NCBI RefSeq assembly: GCF_000820515.1
Contig: NZ_JXDG01000047.1
Coordinates: 17,056-81,055, forward strand
Direction of reading: 5' to 3'
Length of the DNA stretch: 64,000 nucleotides
Source: Pseudomonas batumici
GTDB taxonomy: Bacteria > Pseudomonadota > Gammaproteobacteria > Pseudomonadales > Pseudomonadaceae
Every line of letters starts with the position of its first letter. Within the stretch, counting starts at the first letter, position 1. The notes beneath the pieces were generated by a model. The model was not told the DNA's origin. It searched no databases and worked only from the letters and a program-made list of their open reading frames with translations. Of this stretch, positions 41,827 through 51,831 are shown piece by piece. The position numbers and the translations under genes were made by a program.

Positions 41827-42990
41827 ATGAGCTATCCGACCCTGAACTTCGACCTCGGCGAAACCCTCGACATGCTCCGCGACCAGGTGCGCACCTTCGT
41901 CGCCCGGGAGCTGGCACCCCGGGCCGCGCAAATCGACGTGGACAACCTGTTCCCCGCCGACATGTGGCGCAAGTTCGGCGACATGGGCCTGCTGGGCATC
42001 ACCGTGCCGGAAGAATACGGCGGCGCCGGCCTCGGCTACCTGGCCCATGTGGTGGCCATGGAAGAAATCAGCCGCGGCTCGGCCTCGGTCGCCCTCTCCT
42101 ATGGCGCCCACTCCAACCTCTGCGTCAACCAGATCAACCGCAACGGCAATCACGCACAGAAAACCCAATACCTGCCGAAGCTGATCAGCGGCGAACATGT
42201 CGGCGCCCTGGCCATGAGCGAACCCAACGCCGGCTCCGACGTGGTCTCGATGAAACTGCGCGCCGACAAGCGCGGCGACCACTACGTGCTCAACGGCAGC
42301 AAGACCTGGATCACCAACGGCCCCGACGCCAACACCTACGTGATCTACGCCAAGACCGACCTGGACAAGGGCCCACACGGCATCACCGCCTTCATCGTCG
42401 AGCGCGACTGGAAAGGCTTCAGCCGCAGCAACAAGTTCGACAAGCTCGGCATGCGCGGCTCCAACACCTGCGAGCTGTTCTTCGATGACGTCGAAGTGCC
42501 GGAAGAAAACATCCTCGGCGTGCTGGGCGGCGGCGTGAAAGTGCTGATGAGCGGCCTGGACTACGAGCGCGTGGTGCTCTCCGGCGGCCCGACCGGGATC
42601 ATGCAGGCCTGCCTGGACCTGGTGCTGCCCTACATCCACGACCGCAAGCAATTCGGCCAGAGCATCGGCGAGTTCCAGCTGATCCAGGGCAAGGTCGCCG
42701 ACATGTACACCCAGCTCAACGCCAGCCGTGCCTACCTCTACGCCGTGGCCCGGGCCTGCGAGCGTGGCGAGACCACCCGCAAGGACGCCGCCGGGGTGAT
42801 CCTCTACAGCGCCGAGCGCGCAACCCAGATGGCCCTCGACGCGATCCAGATCCTCGGCGGCAACGGCTACATCAACGAATTCCCCGCCGGGCGCCTGCTG
42901 CGCGACGCCAAGCTGTATGAAATCGGCGCCGGCACCAGCGAGATCCGCCGCATGCTGATCGGCCGCGAACTGTTCAACGAAACCCGCTGA
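41827..42990 (+). CDS. liuA: isovaleryl-CoA dehydrogenase, 387 aa
   Basis: ATG at 41827. It oxidises isovaleryl-CoA to 3-methylcrotonyl-CoA and passes electrons to ETF. Signatures: 'LAMSEPNAGSDVVSMKL' (FAD contact), 'LNGSKTWITNGPDANTYVI', and the catalytic Glu in 'SGLDYERVVLSGGPTGIM', at the position specific to isovaleryl-CoA dehydrogenases. The FAD-binding C-terminus is 'QILGGNGYINEFPAGRLLRDAKLYEIGAGTSEIRRMLIGREL'. It is first in the liuABCD operon, 51 bp behind the LiuR palindrome and 12 bp before liuB. Confidence 0.97.
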   Translation: MSYPTLNFDLGETLDMLRDQVRTFVARELAPRAAQIDVDNLFPADMWRKFGDMGLLGITVPEEYGGAGLGYLAHVVAMEEISRGSASVALSYGAHSNLCVNQINRNGNHAQKTQYLPKLISGEHVGALAMSEPNAGSDVVSMKLRADKRGDHYVLNGSKTWITNGPDANTYVIYAKTDLDKGPHGITAFIVERDWKGFSRSNKFDKLGMRGSNTCELFFDDVEVPEENILGVLGGGVKVLMSGLDYERVVLSGGPTGIMQACLDLVLPYIHDRKQFGQSIGEFQLIQGKVADMYTQLNASRAYLYAVARACERGETTRKDAAGVILYSAERATQMALDAIQILGGNGYINEFPAGRLLRDAKLYEIGAGTSEIRRMLIGRELFNETR

Positions 42991-43001
42991 GGGGCGCGCA
43001 C

Positions 43002-44609
<1,608 letters not shown>

Positions 44610-44656
44610 CCGGCGGGGACAACGCCAGCGCCTACAAAAGCTGCACAGGACCCGAC

Positions 44657-45478
44657 ATGATGACTGACTTCAACACCCTCGAATTGCACACCGACCCGCG
44701 CGGCTTCGCGACCCTCTGGCTCAGCCGCGAAGAAAAGAACAACGCGTTCAACGCCGAAATGATCCGCGAGCTGATCCTGGCGCTGGACAAAGTCCAGTCC
44801 AATGCCGCCCTGCGCTTCCTGGTGCTGCGCGCCCGTGGCCGGCATTTCAGCGCCGGCGCCGACCTGGCCTGGATGCAGCAGTCGGCCCAGCTCGACTACG
44901 CCACCAACCTCGACGACGCCCGCGAGCTGGCCGAGTTGATGTACAACCTGGCCAAACTGAAGATCCCGACCCTGGCCGTGGTCCAGGGCGCGGCCTACGG
45001 CGGTGCCCTGGGCCTGATCGGCGCCTGTGACATGGCCATCGGCGCCGACGATGCGCAGTTCTGCCTCTCGGAAGTGCGCATCGGCCTGGCCCCGGCCGTG
45101 ATCAGCCCGTTCGTGGTCCAGGCCATCGGCGAGCGCGCCGCCCGTCGCTACGCCCTGACCGCCGAACGCTTCAGCGGCCTGCGCGCCCGCGAGCTGGGCC
45201 TGTTGTCCGAAACCTACCCGGCCAGTGAACTGGACCAGCACGTCGCGGCCTGGATCGACAACCTGCTGCTCAACAGCCCGCAGGCGATGCGCGCGAGCAA
45301 GGAGCTGCTGCGGGAAATCGGCAGCGGCGAACTCAGCCCGGCGCGGCGCCGCTATTGCGAAAACGCCATTGCCCGGATCCGGGTCAGCGCCGAAGGCCAG
45401 GAAGGCCTGCGCGCCTTCCTGCAAAAACGCCCGCCGAGCTGGCAGGCCGAGTCGACCGTCAAGGAGCCCCGCCGATGA
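44657..45478 (+). CDS. liuC: methylglutaconyl-CoA hydratase, 273 aa
   Basis: ATG at 44657 (second ATG at 44660) with AGGA about 7 nt upstream. It is an enoyl-CoA hydratase/isomerase-fold protein: the oxyanion hole is formed by 'ARGRHFSAGADLAWM' and 'VVQGAAYGGALGLIGACDMAIG', and the single conserved acid is in 'LSEVRIGLAPAVISPFV'. This pattern fits the AUH-type hydratases that turn 3-methylglutaconyl-CoA into HMG-CoA. The liuD start codon overlaps its stop (ATGA), so the two are translationally coupled. Confidence 0.95.
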   Translation: MMTDFNTLELHTDPRGFATLWLSREEKNNAFNAEMIRELILALDKVQSNAALRFLVLRARGRHFSAGADLAWMQQSAQLDYATNLDDARELAELMYNLAKLKIPTLAVVQGAAYGGALGLIGACDMAIGADDAQFCLSEVRIGLAPAVISPFVVQAIGERAARRYALTAERFSGLRARELGLLSETYPASELDQHVAAWIDNLLLNSPQAMRASKELLREIGSGELSPARRRYCENAIARIRVSAEGQEGLRAFLQKRPPSWQAESTVKEPRR

Positions 45479-47427
45479 GCGCCCCTGTGATCACTTCCCT
45501 CCTGGTGGCCAACCGCGGCGAAATCGCCTGCCGGGTGATGCGCACCGCCAAGGCCCTGGGCCTGACCACCGTCGCCGTGCACAGTGCCATCGACCGTGAC
45601 GCCCGCCACAGTCGCGAAGCCGATATCCGCGTCGACCTGGGCGGCAGCAAGGCCGCCGAGAGCTACCTGCAGATCGACAAACTGATCGCCGCCGCTCACG
45701 CCAGCGGGGCCCAGGCGATTCACCCCGGCTACGGTTTCCTCTCGGAAAACGCCGGCTTCGCCCGGGCCATCGAGGCTGCCGGCCTGGTGTTCCTCGGCCC
45801 GCCCGCCAGTGCCATCGATGCCATGGGCAGCAAGTCCGCCGCCAAGGCCCTGATGGAGACCGCCGGCGTGCCGCTGGTGCCGGGTTACCACGGCGAGGCG
45901 CAGGATTTCGACACCTTCCGCGAGGCCTGCGAACGCATCGGCTATCCGGTCCTGCTCAAGGCCACAGCCGGTGGCGGCGGCAAAGGCATGAAGGTGGTCG
46001 AGGACGTCAGCCAACTGGCCGAAGCCTTGGCCTCGGCCCAGCGTGAGGCACAGTCGTCCTTCGGCGATTCGCGGATGCTGGTGGAGAAATACCTGCTCAA
46101 GCCGCGCCACGTCGAGATCCAGGTCTTCGCCGACCGGCACGGCAACTGCCTGTACCTCAATGAGCGTGATTGTTCGATTCAACGTCGGCACCAGAAAGTC
46201 GTCGAGGAAGCCCCGGCGCCCGGTCTGAGCCCGGAGCTACGGCGCGCCATGGGCGAGGCCGCCGTGCGTTCGGCCCAGGCCATCGGCTACGTCGGCGCCG
46301 GCACCGTGGAGTTCCTGCTGGACGCTCGCGGCGAGTTCTTCTTCATGGAGATGAACACCCGCCTGCAAGTCGAGCACCCGGTCACCGAAGCCATCACCGG
46401 CCTCGACCTGGTGGCCTGGCAGATTCGCGTCGCTCGCGGCGAAGTGCTGCCGATGACCCAGGATCAGGTGCCGCTGCTCGGCCATGCCATCGAAGTGCGG
46501 CTGTACGCCGAAGACCCGGGCCATGATTTTCTGCCGGCCACCGGGCGGTTGGAGTTATATCGCGAATCGGCGCCGGGACCGGGACGCCGGGTCGATAGCG
46601 GCGTGGCCGAGGGTGACAGTATCTCGCCGTTCTATGACCCGATGCTCGGCAAGCTGATTGCCTGGGGAGAGGACCGCGAACAGGCGCGCCTGCGCTTGCT
46701 GGGCATGCTAGACGAGTTCGCCATCGGTGGCCTGAAAACCAACATCGACTTCCTGCGGCGGATCGTCGGTCATCCAGCGTTCGCGGCGGCGGAACTGGAT
46801 ACCGGCTTCATTCCGCGTTATCAGGAGCAACTGCTGCCAGAACCCTCACCACTGAGCGATGAGTTCTGGCAAGCGGCGGCCCAGGCGTTTGCGCAGAGCC
46901 TGCCGACTGTTTCGCGCGCCGATGACCCGGGCTCGCCTTGGGCCATCAACCAGGGTTTGCGTGCCGGACTGCCGACGGAAATCACCCTGCACTTGAGTTG
47001 CGAAGGGCAAGACCGGGCGCTGACCCTGGGTGATGCCGATGCTCATACCGCACGGCTCGAGGGTGAGTCCCTGCTGACTGAACACAAGGGTTTGCGCCAC
47101 CGGCATCGGGTCATCCGCCGTGGCGATACGCTGTATCTGCAATGGGACGGCGAGCTGCGCCGCATCGAGTCGTATGACCCGATCGGTGCCGTCGAAGCCA
47201 GTCACAGTCATCAGGGTGGGCTGACCGCGCCCATGAACGGCAGCATCGTCCGGGTGCTGGTGGAAGTCGGGCAAAGCGTCGAGGCCGGGGCGCAGTTGGT
47301 GGTGCTGGAAGCCATGAAAATGGAACACAGCATCCGCGCGCCCCAGGCGGGTGTGGTCAAGGCGTTGTATTGCCAGGAAGGCGAAATGGTCGGAGAAGGC
47401 AGCGCGTTGGTGGAGTTGCAGGAGTAG
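45475..47427 (+). CDS. liuD: methylcrotonoyl-CoA carboxylase biotin-carboxylase/BCCP (alpha) subunit, 650 aa
   Basis: ATG at 45475, overlapping the liuC stop; the longer frame from 45355 lies inside liuC and is rejected. Biotin carboxylase (about 5-450) starts 'SLLVANRGEIACRVMRTAKALG' and has the ATP-grasp loop 'LKATAGGGGKGMKVV' and 'EMNTRLQVEHPVTEAITGLDLV'. The C-terminal biotinyl domain carries the biotin lysine in 'VVLEAMKMEHSIRAPQAG'. It supplies carboxybiotin to LiuB. It ends the operon; a REP-type composite repeat follows. Confidence 0.97.
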   Translation: MSAPVITSLLVANRGEIACRVMRTAKALGLTTVAVHSAIDRDARHSREADIRVDLGGSKAAESYLQIDKLIAAAHASGAQAIHPGYGFLSENAGFARAIEAAGLVFLGPPASAIDAMGSKSAAKALMETAGVPLVPGYHGEAQDFDTFREACERIGYPVLLKATAGGGGKGMKVVEDVSQLAEALASAQREAQSSFGDSRMLVEKYLLKPRHVEIQVFADRHGNCLYLNERDCSIQRRHQKVVEEAPAPGLSPELRRAMGEAAVRSAQAIGYVGAGTVEFLLDARGEFFFMEMNTRLQVEHPVTEAITGLDLVAWQIRVARGEVLPMTQDQVPLLGHAIEVRLYAEDPGHDFLPATGRLELYRESAPGPGRRVDSGVAEGDSISPFYDPMLGKLIAWGEDREQARLRLLGMLDEFAIGGLKTNIDFLRRIVGHPAFAAAELDTGFIPRYQEQLLPEPSPLSDEFWQAAAQAFAQSLPTVSRADDPGSPWAINQGLRAGLPTEITLHLSCEGQDRALTLGDADAHTARLEGESLLTEHKGLRHRHRVIRRGDTLYLQWDGELRRIESYDPIGAVEASHSHQGGLTAPMNGSIVRVLVEVGQSVEAGAQLVVLEAMKMEHSIRAPQAGVVKALYCQEGEMVGEGSALVELQE

Positions 47428-47460
47428 CCAACGCCGCCCTCACAAGCACCACAACCCTAG

Positions 47461-47556
47461 TAGGAGCCGGCTTGCTGCGGGCGGCGTTCCGACGATCCAC
47501 GCGACGCGGTTTGACAGAACACCGCGTCGATGCCATCGCCAGCAAGCCGGCTCCTA
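47461..47556. repeat. composite REP-type inverted repeat downstream of liuD
   Basis: The arm TAGGAGCCGGCTTGCTG (47461-47477) is complementary to 47540-47556. An inner near-dyad GACGCGGT/ACCGCGTC brackets TTGACAGAAC. The same inner core recurs in the repeat at 53.0 kb, so both descend from one element. Confidence 0.88.
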
Positions 47557-47575
47557 CACAGTCCGAGGTCAACCC

Positions 47576-48226
47576 TCAGAATTTCACGGTTGCCTGCACC
47601 ACCACGCCGATCACGCAGCACGCCTCGGTGACCGCGATCTTCGGCCAGGTCGGGTTCAGCGGCTTGAGGTAAGGCTGCCCGCCCTCCTGCGCCCACTGGC
47701 GGAAAATCGCCTCCTCGCCCTCGCGCAGGCGGGCGATCACCAGGCTGCCGACCTCGACCTCCCGATCCGGGTCCACCAGCACCATCATGCCCTCGGGCAC
47801 GCTGGTGCCGGAGGGTGCCGTCATCGCATCGCCCACCACCTGCAACCAGAACGCCGCCGGGGCGTATTGATCGGTCACCTCGTAGCGCCCGGCGTACTCG
47901 CCCCTGGCCGAATCCTGCACCGAAGCGACCGCCTGCCAGTCACTGATCGGGTAGCGGAACGCCGAGGTGATGTCGTAGACCTGCTCGTCCTGCTCTTCCG
48001 GGGCCTGGGCCGCCACCGCGCGATCACGAATCACCAGGACCACCTCCAGGTGCCCGAGGCCCAGCGCCTGGAGGACCTTGTTCATCATCGCAAGATCGGG
48101 CTTGCGCCTTTTGTTCAGCCAATGACCGACGCCGCCCTGGGTGATATCCAGGCGTTCGCCAAGTTTTTCCTGCGAAAGACGAAGCTCTTCGAGCTTGGCT
48201 TTCACCAACGCTATCCATTTATCCAT
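47576..48226 (-). CDS. CI/LexA-like XRE repressor with apparently inactive S24 peptidase domain, 216 aa
   Basis: ATG at 48224-48226. The N-terminal helix-turn-helix is 'KLEELRLSQEKLGERLDITQGGVGHWLNKRRKPDLAMMNKVLQALG'. The C-terminal S24 fold follows the lambda CI/PrtR layout ('FWLQVVGDAMTAPSGTSVPEGMMVLVDP', 'GSLVIARL', 'YLKPLNPTWPKI'). However, the catalytic Ser of the G-x/D-S-M motif is Ala134 (codon GCG), and the Lys of 'TFKKL' is Arg176 ('AIFRQW'). Without the Ser/Lys dyad it should not self-cleave in response to RecA, so it may be a constitutive repressor or respond to another signal. It is divergent from a DUF6124 gene, with three short dyads between them. No other phage genes are nearby. 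Confidence 0.88.
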   Translation of the reverse strand: MDKWIALVKAKLEELRLSQEKLGERLDITQGGVGHWLNKRRKPDLAMMNKVLQALGLGHLEVVLVIRDRAVAAQAPEEQDEQVYDITSAFRYPISDWQAVASVQDSARGEYAGRYEVTDQYAPAAFWLQVVGDAMTAPSGTSVPEGMMVLVDPDREVEVGSLVIARLREGEEAIFRQWAQEGGQPYLKPLNPTWPKIAVTEACCVIGVVVQATVKF

Positions 48227-48235
48227 GGACGGAAC

Positions 48236-48309
48236 AATACGGGCAGTATTTCACCGCTCAATACACAAAATGTATTGTTTGTGACGAGCATCGCAGTACC
48301 AATCGTACT
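48236..48309. promoter_or_regulatory. three-dyad operator array between the repressor and the DUF6124 gene
   Basis: AATAC-GGGCA-GTATT (48236-48250), CAATACA-CAAAA-TGTATTG (48259-48277) and AGTAC-CAATC-GTACT (48295-48309). All share TAC...GTA half-sites. The first lies 10 bp upstream of the repressor ATG, suggesting autorepression as in phage immunity regions. Confidence 0.7.
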
Positions 48310-48355
48310 AATCTGCAATGGCTGACTTGAACTTCCTCTGAAAGGCAGGCCCCTC

Positions 48356-48718
48356 ATGACTTCCATCACGACAGAAAGCCCTCGACCCGACTCGAAAAGC
48401 CCGCTCGCGTCCCTCAAGGATCACGCCGCCGCCCAGCGTGCGCTCGACTATTATTTGAAACCATCTGTTTCAGCCGCCACTTGCGCGGCGAACACCACCG
48501 ATGACCTCCTCTATCCGAAGCTCTTTGCGGTACGCGACGACCTGAACGTCGAGGAAGCCATGATCCATGCCTCCGACCTGCTGCGCTGCGCGGCGGCGGC
48601 CGCCTACGAAGCCGCCAACGGTGCCAACCGCGACCTGGGCTTTTCGGTGGTGTACATGATCGACATGGCCAAGGCCCTGGTGGACCGCGCCGTGCAGATA
48701 CAGGCCGGTACGGCGTGA
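48356..48718 (+). CDS. DUF6124/DUF3077-type small protein, 120 aa
   Basis: ATG at 48356. The sequence 'AAQRALDYYLKPSV' followed by 'PKLFAVRDDLNVEEAMIHASDLLRCAAAAAYEAANGANRDLGFSVVYMIDMAKALVDRAVQ' is the pattern of a widespread Pseudomonas family of small helical proteins (DUF6124, related to DUF3077) often found as scattered paralogues. Function is unknown; no membrane segments or catalytic residues are seen. It is divergent from the S24-like repressor and may be under its control through the operator array. Confidence 0.8.
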   Translation: MTSITTESPRPDSKSPLASLKDHAAAQRALDYYLKPSVSAATCAANTTDDLLYPKLFAVRDDLNVEEAMIHASDLLRCAAAAAYEAANGANRDLGFSVVYMIDMAKALVDRAVQIQAGTA

Positions 48719-48808
48719 ACAGGCCACGGCCAGGCGACTTGCCAAGGGCCGAGCGGGCCTGTGGGGGGAGAATCGGAAAGATAATATCCGCCAAGGACGG
48801 GAAAAGAC

Positions 48809-48840
48809 TTGACCTTCAAATGATAATGATTATTATTGCA
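48809..48840 (+). promoter_or_regulatory. prrF: Fur-regulated promoter of prrF
   Basis: -35 TTGACC (48809-48814) and -10 TATTAT (48831-48836, 16-bp spacer) overlap a Fur box, GATAATGATTATTATTGCA (48822-48840), which matches the 19-bp consensus at 14 positions. Iron-loaded Fur would block transcription. Confidence 0.88.
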
Positions 48841-48842
48841 AT

Positions 48843-48956
48843 CAACTGATCGCGAGATCGGTCGATAACCCGGAGACCTTAGGTCGGACTCCTGGATTAT
48901 CTCCTCATCAGGCTAATCACGGTTTTTGACCCGGCTTCTTGCCGGGTCTTTTTTTT
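48843..48956 (+). ncRNA. prrF: PrrF small RNA (iron-sparing sRNA)
   Basis: A ~114-nt transcript is predicted from the Fur-overlapped promoter to a strong intrinsic terminator. The core 'CTCCTGGATTATCTCCTCAT' and the following 'CAGGCTAATCACGG' are the conserved antisense region of Pseudomonas PrrF1/PrrF2, which pairs with mRNAs of iron-containing proteins (sodB, acnA, sdh) together with Hfq. It is expressed when iron is scarce. Whether it is PrrF1 or PrrF2 cannot be told from this window; the second copy is not adjacent, unlike in P. aeruginosa. Confidence 0.93.
48928..48956 (+). terminator. intrinsic terminator of prrF
   Basis: GACCCGGC (48928-48935), loop TTCTT, GCCGGGTC (48941-48948), then eight T residues. 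Confidence 0.95.
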
Positions 48957-49053
48957 GCACCAGCCCGCCACACCCACCCCTTCGCGCCTCGGCGAATACC
49001 TCATCGAGGTGTACAGTAGCACCCACAAAAAAGCCTCTTCAGGTACTCAGACA

Positions 49054-50205
49054 ATGCCCGTGGTTCTACCCTCCCTCAAAATCAGCAGCGACTTCGACAG
49101 CGGCAATATCCAGGCGCTGGACGCGAGCAACCCGCGCCACCTGCTCCTGGCCATGGAGCCGGATACCCGCAGCCAGCATTTCCAGTGGTTTCACTTCAAA
49201 GTCGAAGGCCTGCGACCGGGCGAGACCTATACTTTCGAACTGAGCAATGCCAGCCAGTCGTCCTACAACAAGGCCTGGACCGGCTACCGCGCCGTGGCGT
49301 CCTACGATCACCAGGACTGGTTCCGCGTCGACACCCGTTTCGACGGTGAGAGCCTGCATATCAGCCTCGTCGCCGAACAGGCGCAAGTCTGGTTCGCCTA
49401 CTTCGAACCCTACAGCCGCGAGCGTCATGACTGGCTGATCGAACAGGCCCTGACCCGCGCCGGCACCGAGTTGCTGGCGGTCGGCAAAAGTGCCGAAGGC
49501 CGGGACATCCAGCTGCTGCGCAAAGGCAACGGTGCCGAAGGCCGGCGCAAGGTCTGGATCATCGCCCAGCAGCATCCGGGCGAGCACATGGCCGAATGGT
49601 TCATGGAAGGGCTGATCGAGCGCCTGCAGGAGCAGGACGATGCCGAGCTGCGGGAGCTGCTGGCCCGCGCCGACCTGTACCTGATCCCCAACATGAACCC
49701 GGACGGTGCCTTCCACGGGCATCTGCGCACCAACGCCATGGGCCAGGACCTCAACCGCGCCTGGCAGAACGCCAGCCAGGAAATCAGCCCCGAAGTCCTG
49801 TTCGTCCAGCAGCAGATGGCCAAGCATGGCGTCGATCTGTTCCTGGATATCCACGGCGACGAGGAAATCCCCTACGTCTTCACCGCCGGCTGCGAAGGCA
49901 ACCCCGGCTACACCCCGCGTATCGCCCAGCTGGAAAGCCACTTCCGCAGTCATCTGAGCGCACTCACCGTGGATTTCCAGACCACCCACGGCTACACCCG
50001 CGACCTCCCCGGACAGGCCAACATGACCCTGGCCTGCAACAGTGTCGGCCAGCACTTCGACTGCCTGTCCCTGACCCTGGAGATGCCCTTCAAGGACAAC
50101 GACGACGCCCCGAACCCGCGTACCGGCTGGTCCGGCCAACGTTCGAAACAGTTGGCCAAGGATGTGCTGAGCAGCGTCGCGGATATCGTCGATCAACTGC
50201 GCTGA
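49054..50205 (+). CDS. M14-family cytosolic-type metallocarboxypeptidase, 383 aa
   Basis: ATG at 49054 (MPVVLPSLKI). The frame continues upstream into the prrF terminator but has no ribosome site there. The N-terminal ~120 residues form the beta-sandwich 'pro-like' domain that defines the M14D cytosolic carboxypeptidases (CCP). Zinc ligands are His174 and Glu177 (QQHPGEHMAEW) and His267 (LDIHGDEE); substrate-binding 'NPDGAFHGHLRTNAMGQDLNRAW' and the general base Glu343 (LTLEMPFKDND) are all present. A structure is known for the P. aeruginosa orthologue (PaCCP). Eukaryotic relatives trim glutamate from tubulin; the bacterial substrate is unknown. No signal peptide is present, so it is cytoplasmic. 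Confidence 0.93.
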   Translation: MPVVLPSLKISSDFDSGNIQALDASNPRHLLLAMEPDTRSQHFQWFHFKVEGLRPGETYTFELSNASQSSYNKAWTGYRAVASYDHQDWFRVDTRFDGESLHISLVAEQAQVWFAYFEPYSRERHDWLIEQALTRAGTELLAVGKSAEGRDIQLLRKGNGAEGRRKVWIIAQQHPGEHMAEWFMEGLIERLQEQDDAELRELLARADLYLIPNMNPDGAFHGHLRTNAMGQDLNRAWQNASQEISPEVLFVQQQMAKHGVDLFLDIHGDEEIPYVFTAGCEGNPGYTPRIAQLESHFRSHLSALTVDFQTTHGYTRDLPGQANMTLACNSVGQHFDCLSLTLEMPFKDNDDAPNPRTGWSGQRSKQLAKDVLSSVADIVDQLR

Positions 50206-50229
50206 AGGTACCAGGCGCCATCCCGGGCC

Positions 50230-51147
50230 TCAGACCATCCCGACGGGCTGCGCCTCGCCCTGCGCCACCACCCGGGCGATCAACCACGCCGCCGCCGGCC
50301 CCGGCGGCGTGTCGGTGCGGTAGATCGCGTCGAAGCCATAGGAACCGCCGCGCAGATCCGGCAGATCGAGCGGCACCAGCCGCCCGCTCGCCAGGTCCTC
50401 GGCCACCATCGGCGCCGGCATGCTGCCCCAGCCCACGCCCTCGCGCAGCAGCATCAGCTTGGAACCCAGGTCCGCCAGGCGCCAGGTGCGGGTGCCGAGC
50501 ACGCCGAACTCCTGGTCGCGGGTCAGGCTCGAACGATCCGACAGCACCAATTGCACATGGTCACGACCGGCACCGGGCAGGTTCACGCCCTGGCTCAGGG
50601 GGTGATCGGGGGCCGCCACGGGAATCAGCTCGACACTGCCCGCACCGACCCGATCCAGGCCGGCCAGGCCACGGTTGAAAAAGCCGCTGACACCCACCCC
50701 GGCACGTCCCTCCAGCACCAACTGCGCCACCGCTCCCAGCGCCTCCACATGCAGGTGCAGCAACACCGTGGGGAACTGCGCGCGAAAGCCCTTGAGCACA
50801 TCCACCAGCCGGGCCGCCGGAAACATCACGTCCACCACCAGGTGGACTTCCGCTTCCAGGCCCTGCAGCAGCCCGCGGACCTTCGCCCGCAAGCCATCGA
50901 CGCCGCTGTAGATGCTGCGCGCCTCGGCCAGGACGGTGCGCCCGGCGTCGGTGAGTTGCGGCTTGCGGGTCAGCGTGCGGTCGAACAACTGCACGCCAAG
51001 CTGCATCTCCAGGTTGGCGATGGTGTAGCTGATCACCGAGGTGGCGCGACTGAGCTTGCGCGCGGCCGCGGCAAAACTGCCGGTTTCCACTACGCTCAAC
51101 AGTACCCGCAGTTGATCGAGGGTCGGCGTGCCGGGATTGGGGATCAT
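50230..51147 (-). CDS. LysR-family regulator, 305 aa
   Basis: ATG at 51145-51147. The winged helix is 'LDQLRVLLSVVETGSFAAAARKLSRATSVISYTIANLEMQLGVQLFDRT', and the effector-binding domain follows from about residue 90. It is divergent from the doxX gene (start 51289), 141 bp apart, and a TTCGA-N5-TCGAA dyad stands in between. The likely targets are doxX and the MFS gene. Confidence 0.92.
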   Translation of the reverse strand: MIPNPGTPTLDQLRVLLSVVETGSFAAAARKLSRATSVISYTIANLEMQLGVQLFDRTLTRKPQLTDAGRTVLAEARSIYSGVDGLRAKVRGLLQGLEAEVHLVVDVMFPAARLVDVLKGFRAQFPTVLLHLHVEALGAVAQLVLEGRAGVGVSGFFNRGLAGLDRVGAGSVELIPVAAPDHPLSQGVNLPGAGRDHVQLVLSDRSSLTRDQEFGVLGTRTWRLADLGSKLMLLREGVGWGSMPAPMVAEDLASGRLVPLDLPDLRGGSYGFDAIYRTDTPPGPAAAWLIARVVAQGEAQPVGMV

Positions 51148-51167
51148 GGAGTTGGCTCCTGAGGATG

Positions 51168-51182
51168 TTCGATATTCTCGAA
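51168..51182. promoter_or_regulatory. putative operator between lysR and doxX
   Basis: TTCGATATTCTCGAA, a TTCGA-N5-TCGAA dyad in the divergent gap, fits the T-N11-A pattern of LysR sites. Confidence 0.5.
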
Positions 51183-51288
51183 CCTAATCCTCGAAATTAT
51201 TCGGCTATTGCGTACGTTACCGCGATGGCAGACTGCACACCACTACGACGCACCATGGTGGTCGCGTCGCTTCTACAGGTATCCAGCC

Positions 51289-51729
51289 ATGTCCAATACA
51301 ACCAACGCCAACTCCGCACTGCACACTCAACCCGACAGCATCGGCGCCTCGGGCGCCATCGCCCTCGCCGGGCGCATCCTGCTGGCGGCGATCTTCCTGC
51401 TCTCGGGTATCTCGAAGATCGCCAACCCCGCCGGCATGATCGGCTACATCGAATCGGTGGGCCTGCCCCTGCCGCAGCTGGCCCTGATCGCGGCGATCGT
51501 CGTCGAAGTCGGCGGCAGCCTGCTGCTGATCCTTGGCTACCGCACCCGTCCGGTGGCCCTGATCATGGCCCTGTTCAGCGTGGTCACCGCCCTGGCGTTC
51601 CACAATCACCTGGGCGACCAGAACCAGTTCATCCACTTCTTCAAGAACATCGCCATCGCCGGCGGCCTGCTCCAGGTAGTCGCCTTCGGTGGCGGTCGCC
51701 TGAGCCTGGATGCCCGTCGCAAAGCCTGA
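51289..51729 (+). CDS. DoxX-family membrane protein, 146 aa
   Basis: ATG at 51289 (MSNTTNANSALH), AGGT about 9 nt upstream. Four membrane helices fill the chain: 'IALAGRILLAAIFLLSGISKIANP', 'LPQLALIAAIVVEVGGSLLLILGY', 'VALIMALFSVVTALAFH' and 'FKNIAIAGGLLQVVAFGGG'. The FLLSGISKIANP and FHNHLGDQNQFIHFFKN segments are typical of DoxX/YqjF-like proteins, which in other bacteria act with thiol or quinone oxidoreductases in envelope redox homeostasis. It is followed by an MFS gene on the same strand, 102 bp on. Confidence 0.9.
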   Translation: MSNTTNANSALHTQPDSIGASGAIALAGRILLAAIFLLSGISKIANPAGMIGYIESVGLPLPQLALIAAIVVEVGGSLLLILGYRTRPVALIMALFSVVTALAFHNHLGDQNQFIHFFKNIAIAGGLLQVVAFGGGRLSLDARRKA

Positions 51730-51831
51730 CCGGTCGGCTGCAACACCCGTCCTTGGCCTCGCCGCGCCGGACACGATGTGCAAGGATGGCCCCTTGCACA
51801 GCGTTGTCTGCCGGACTGCCAAGGATTTTTC

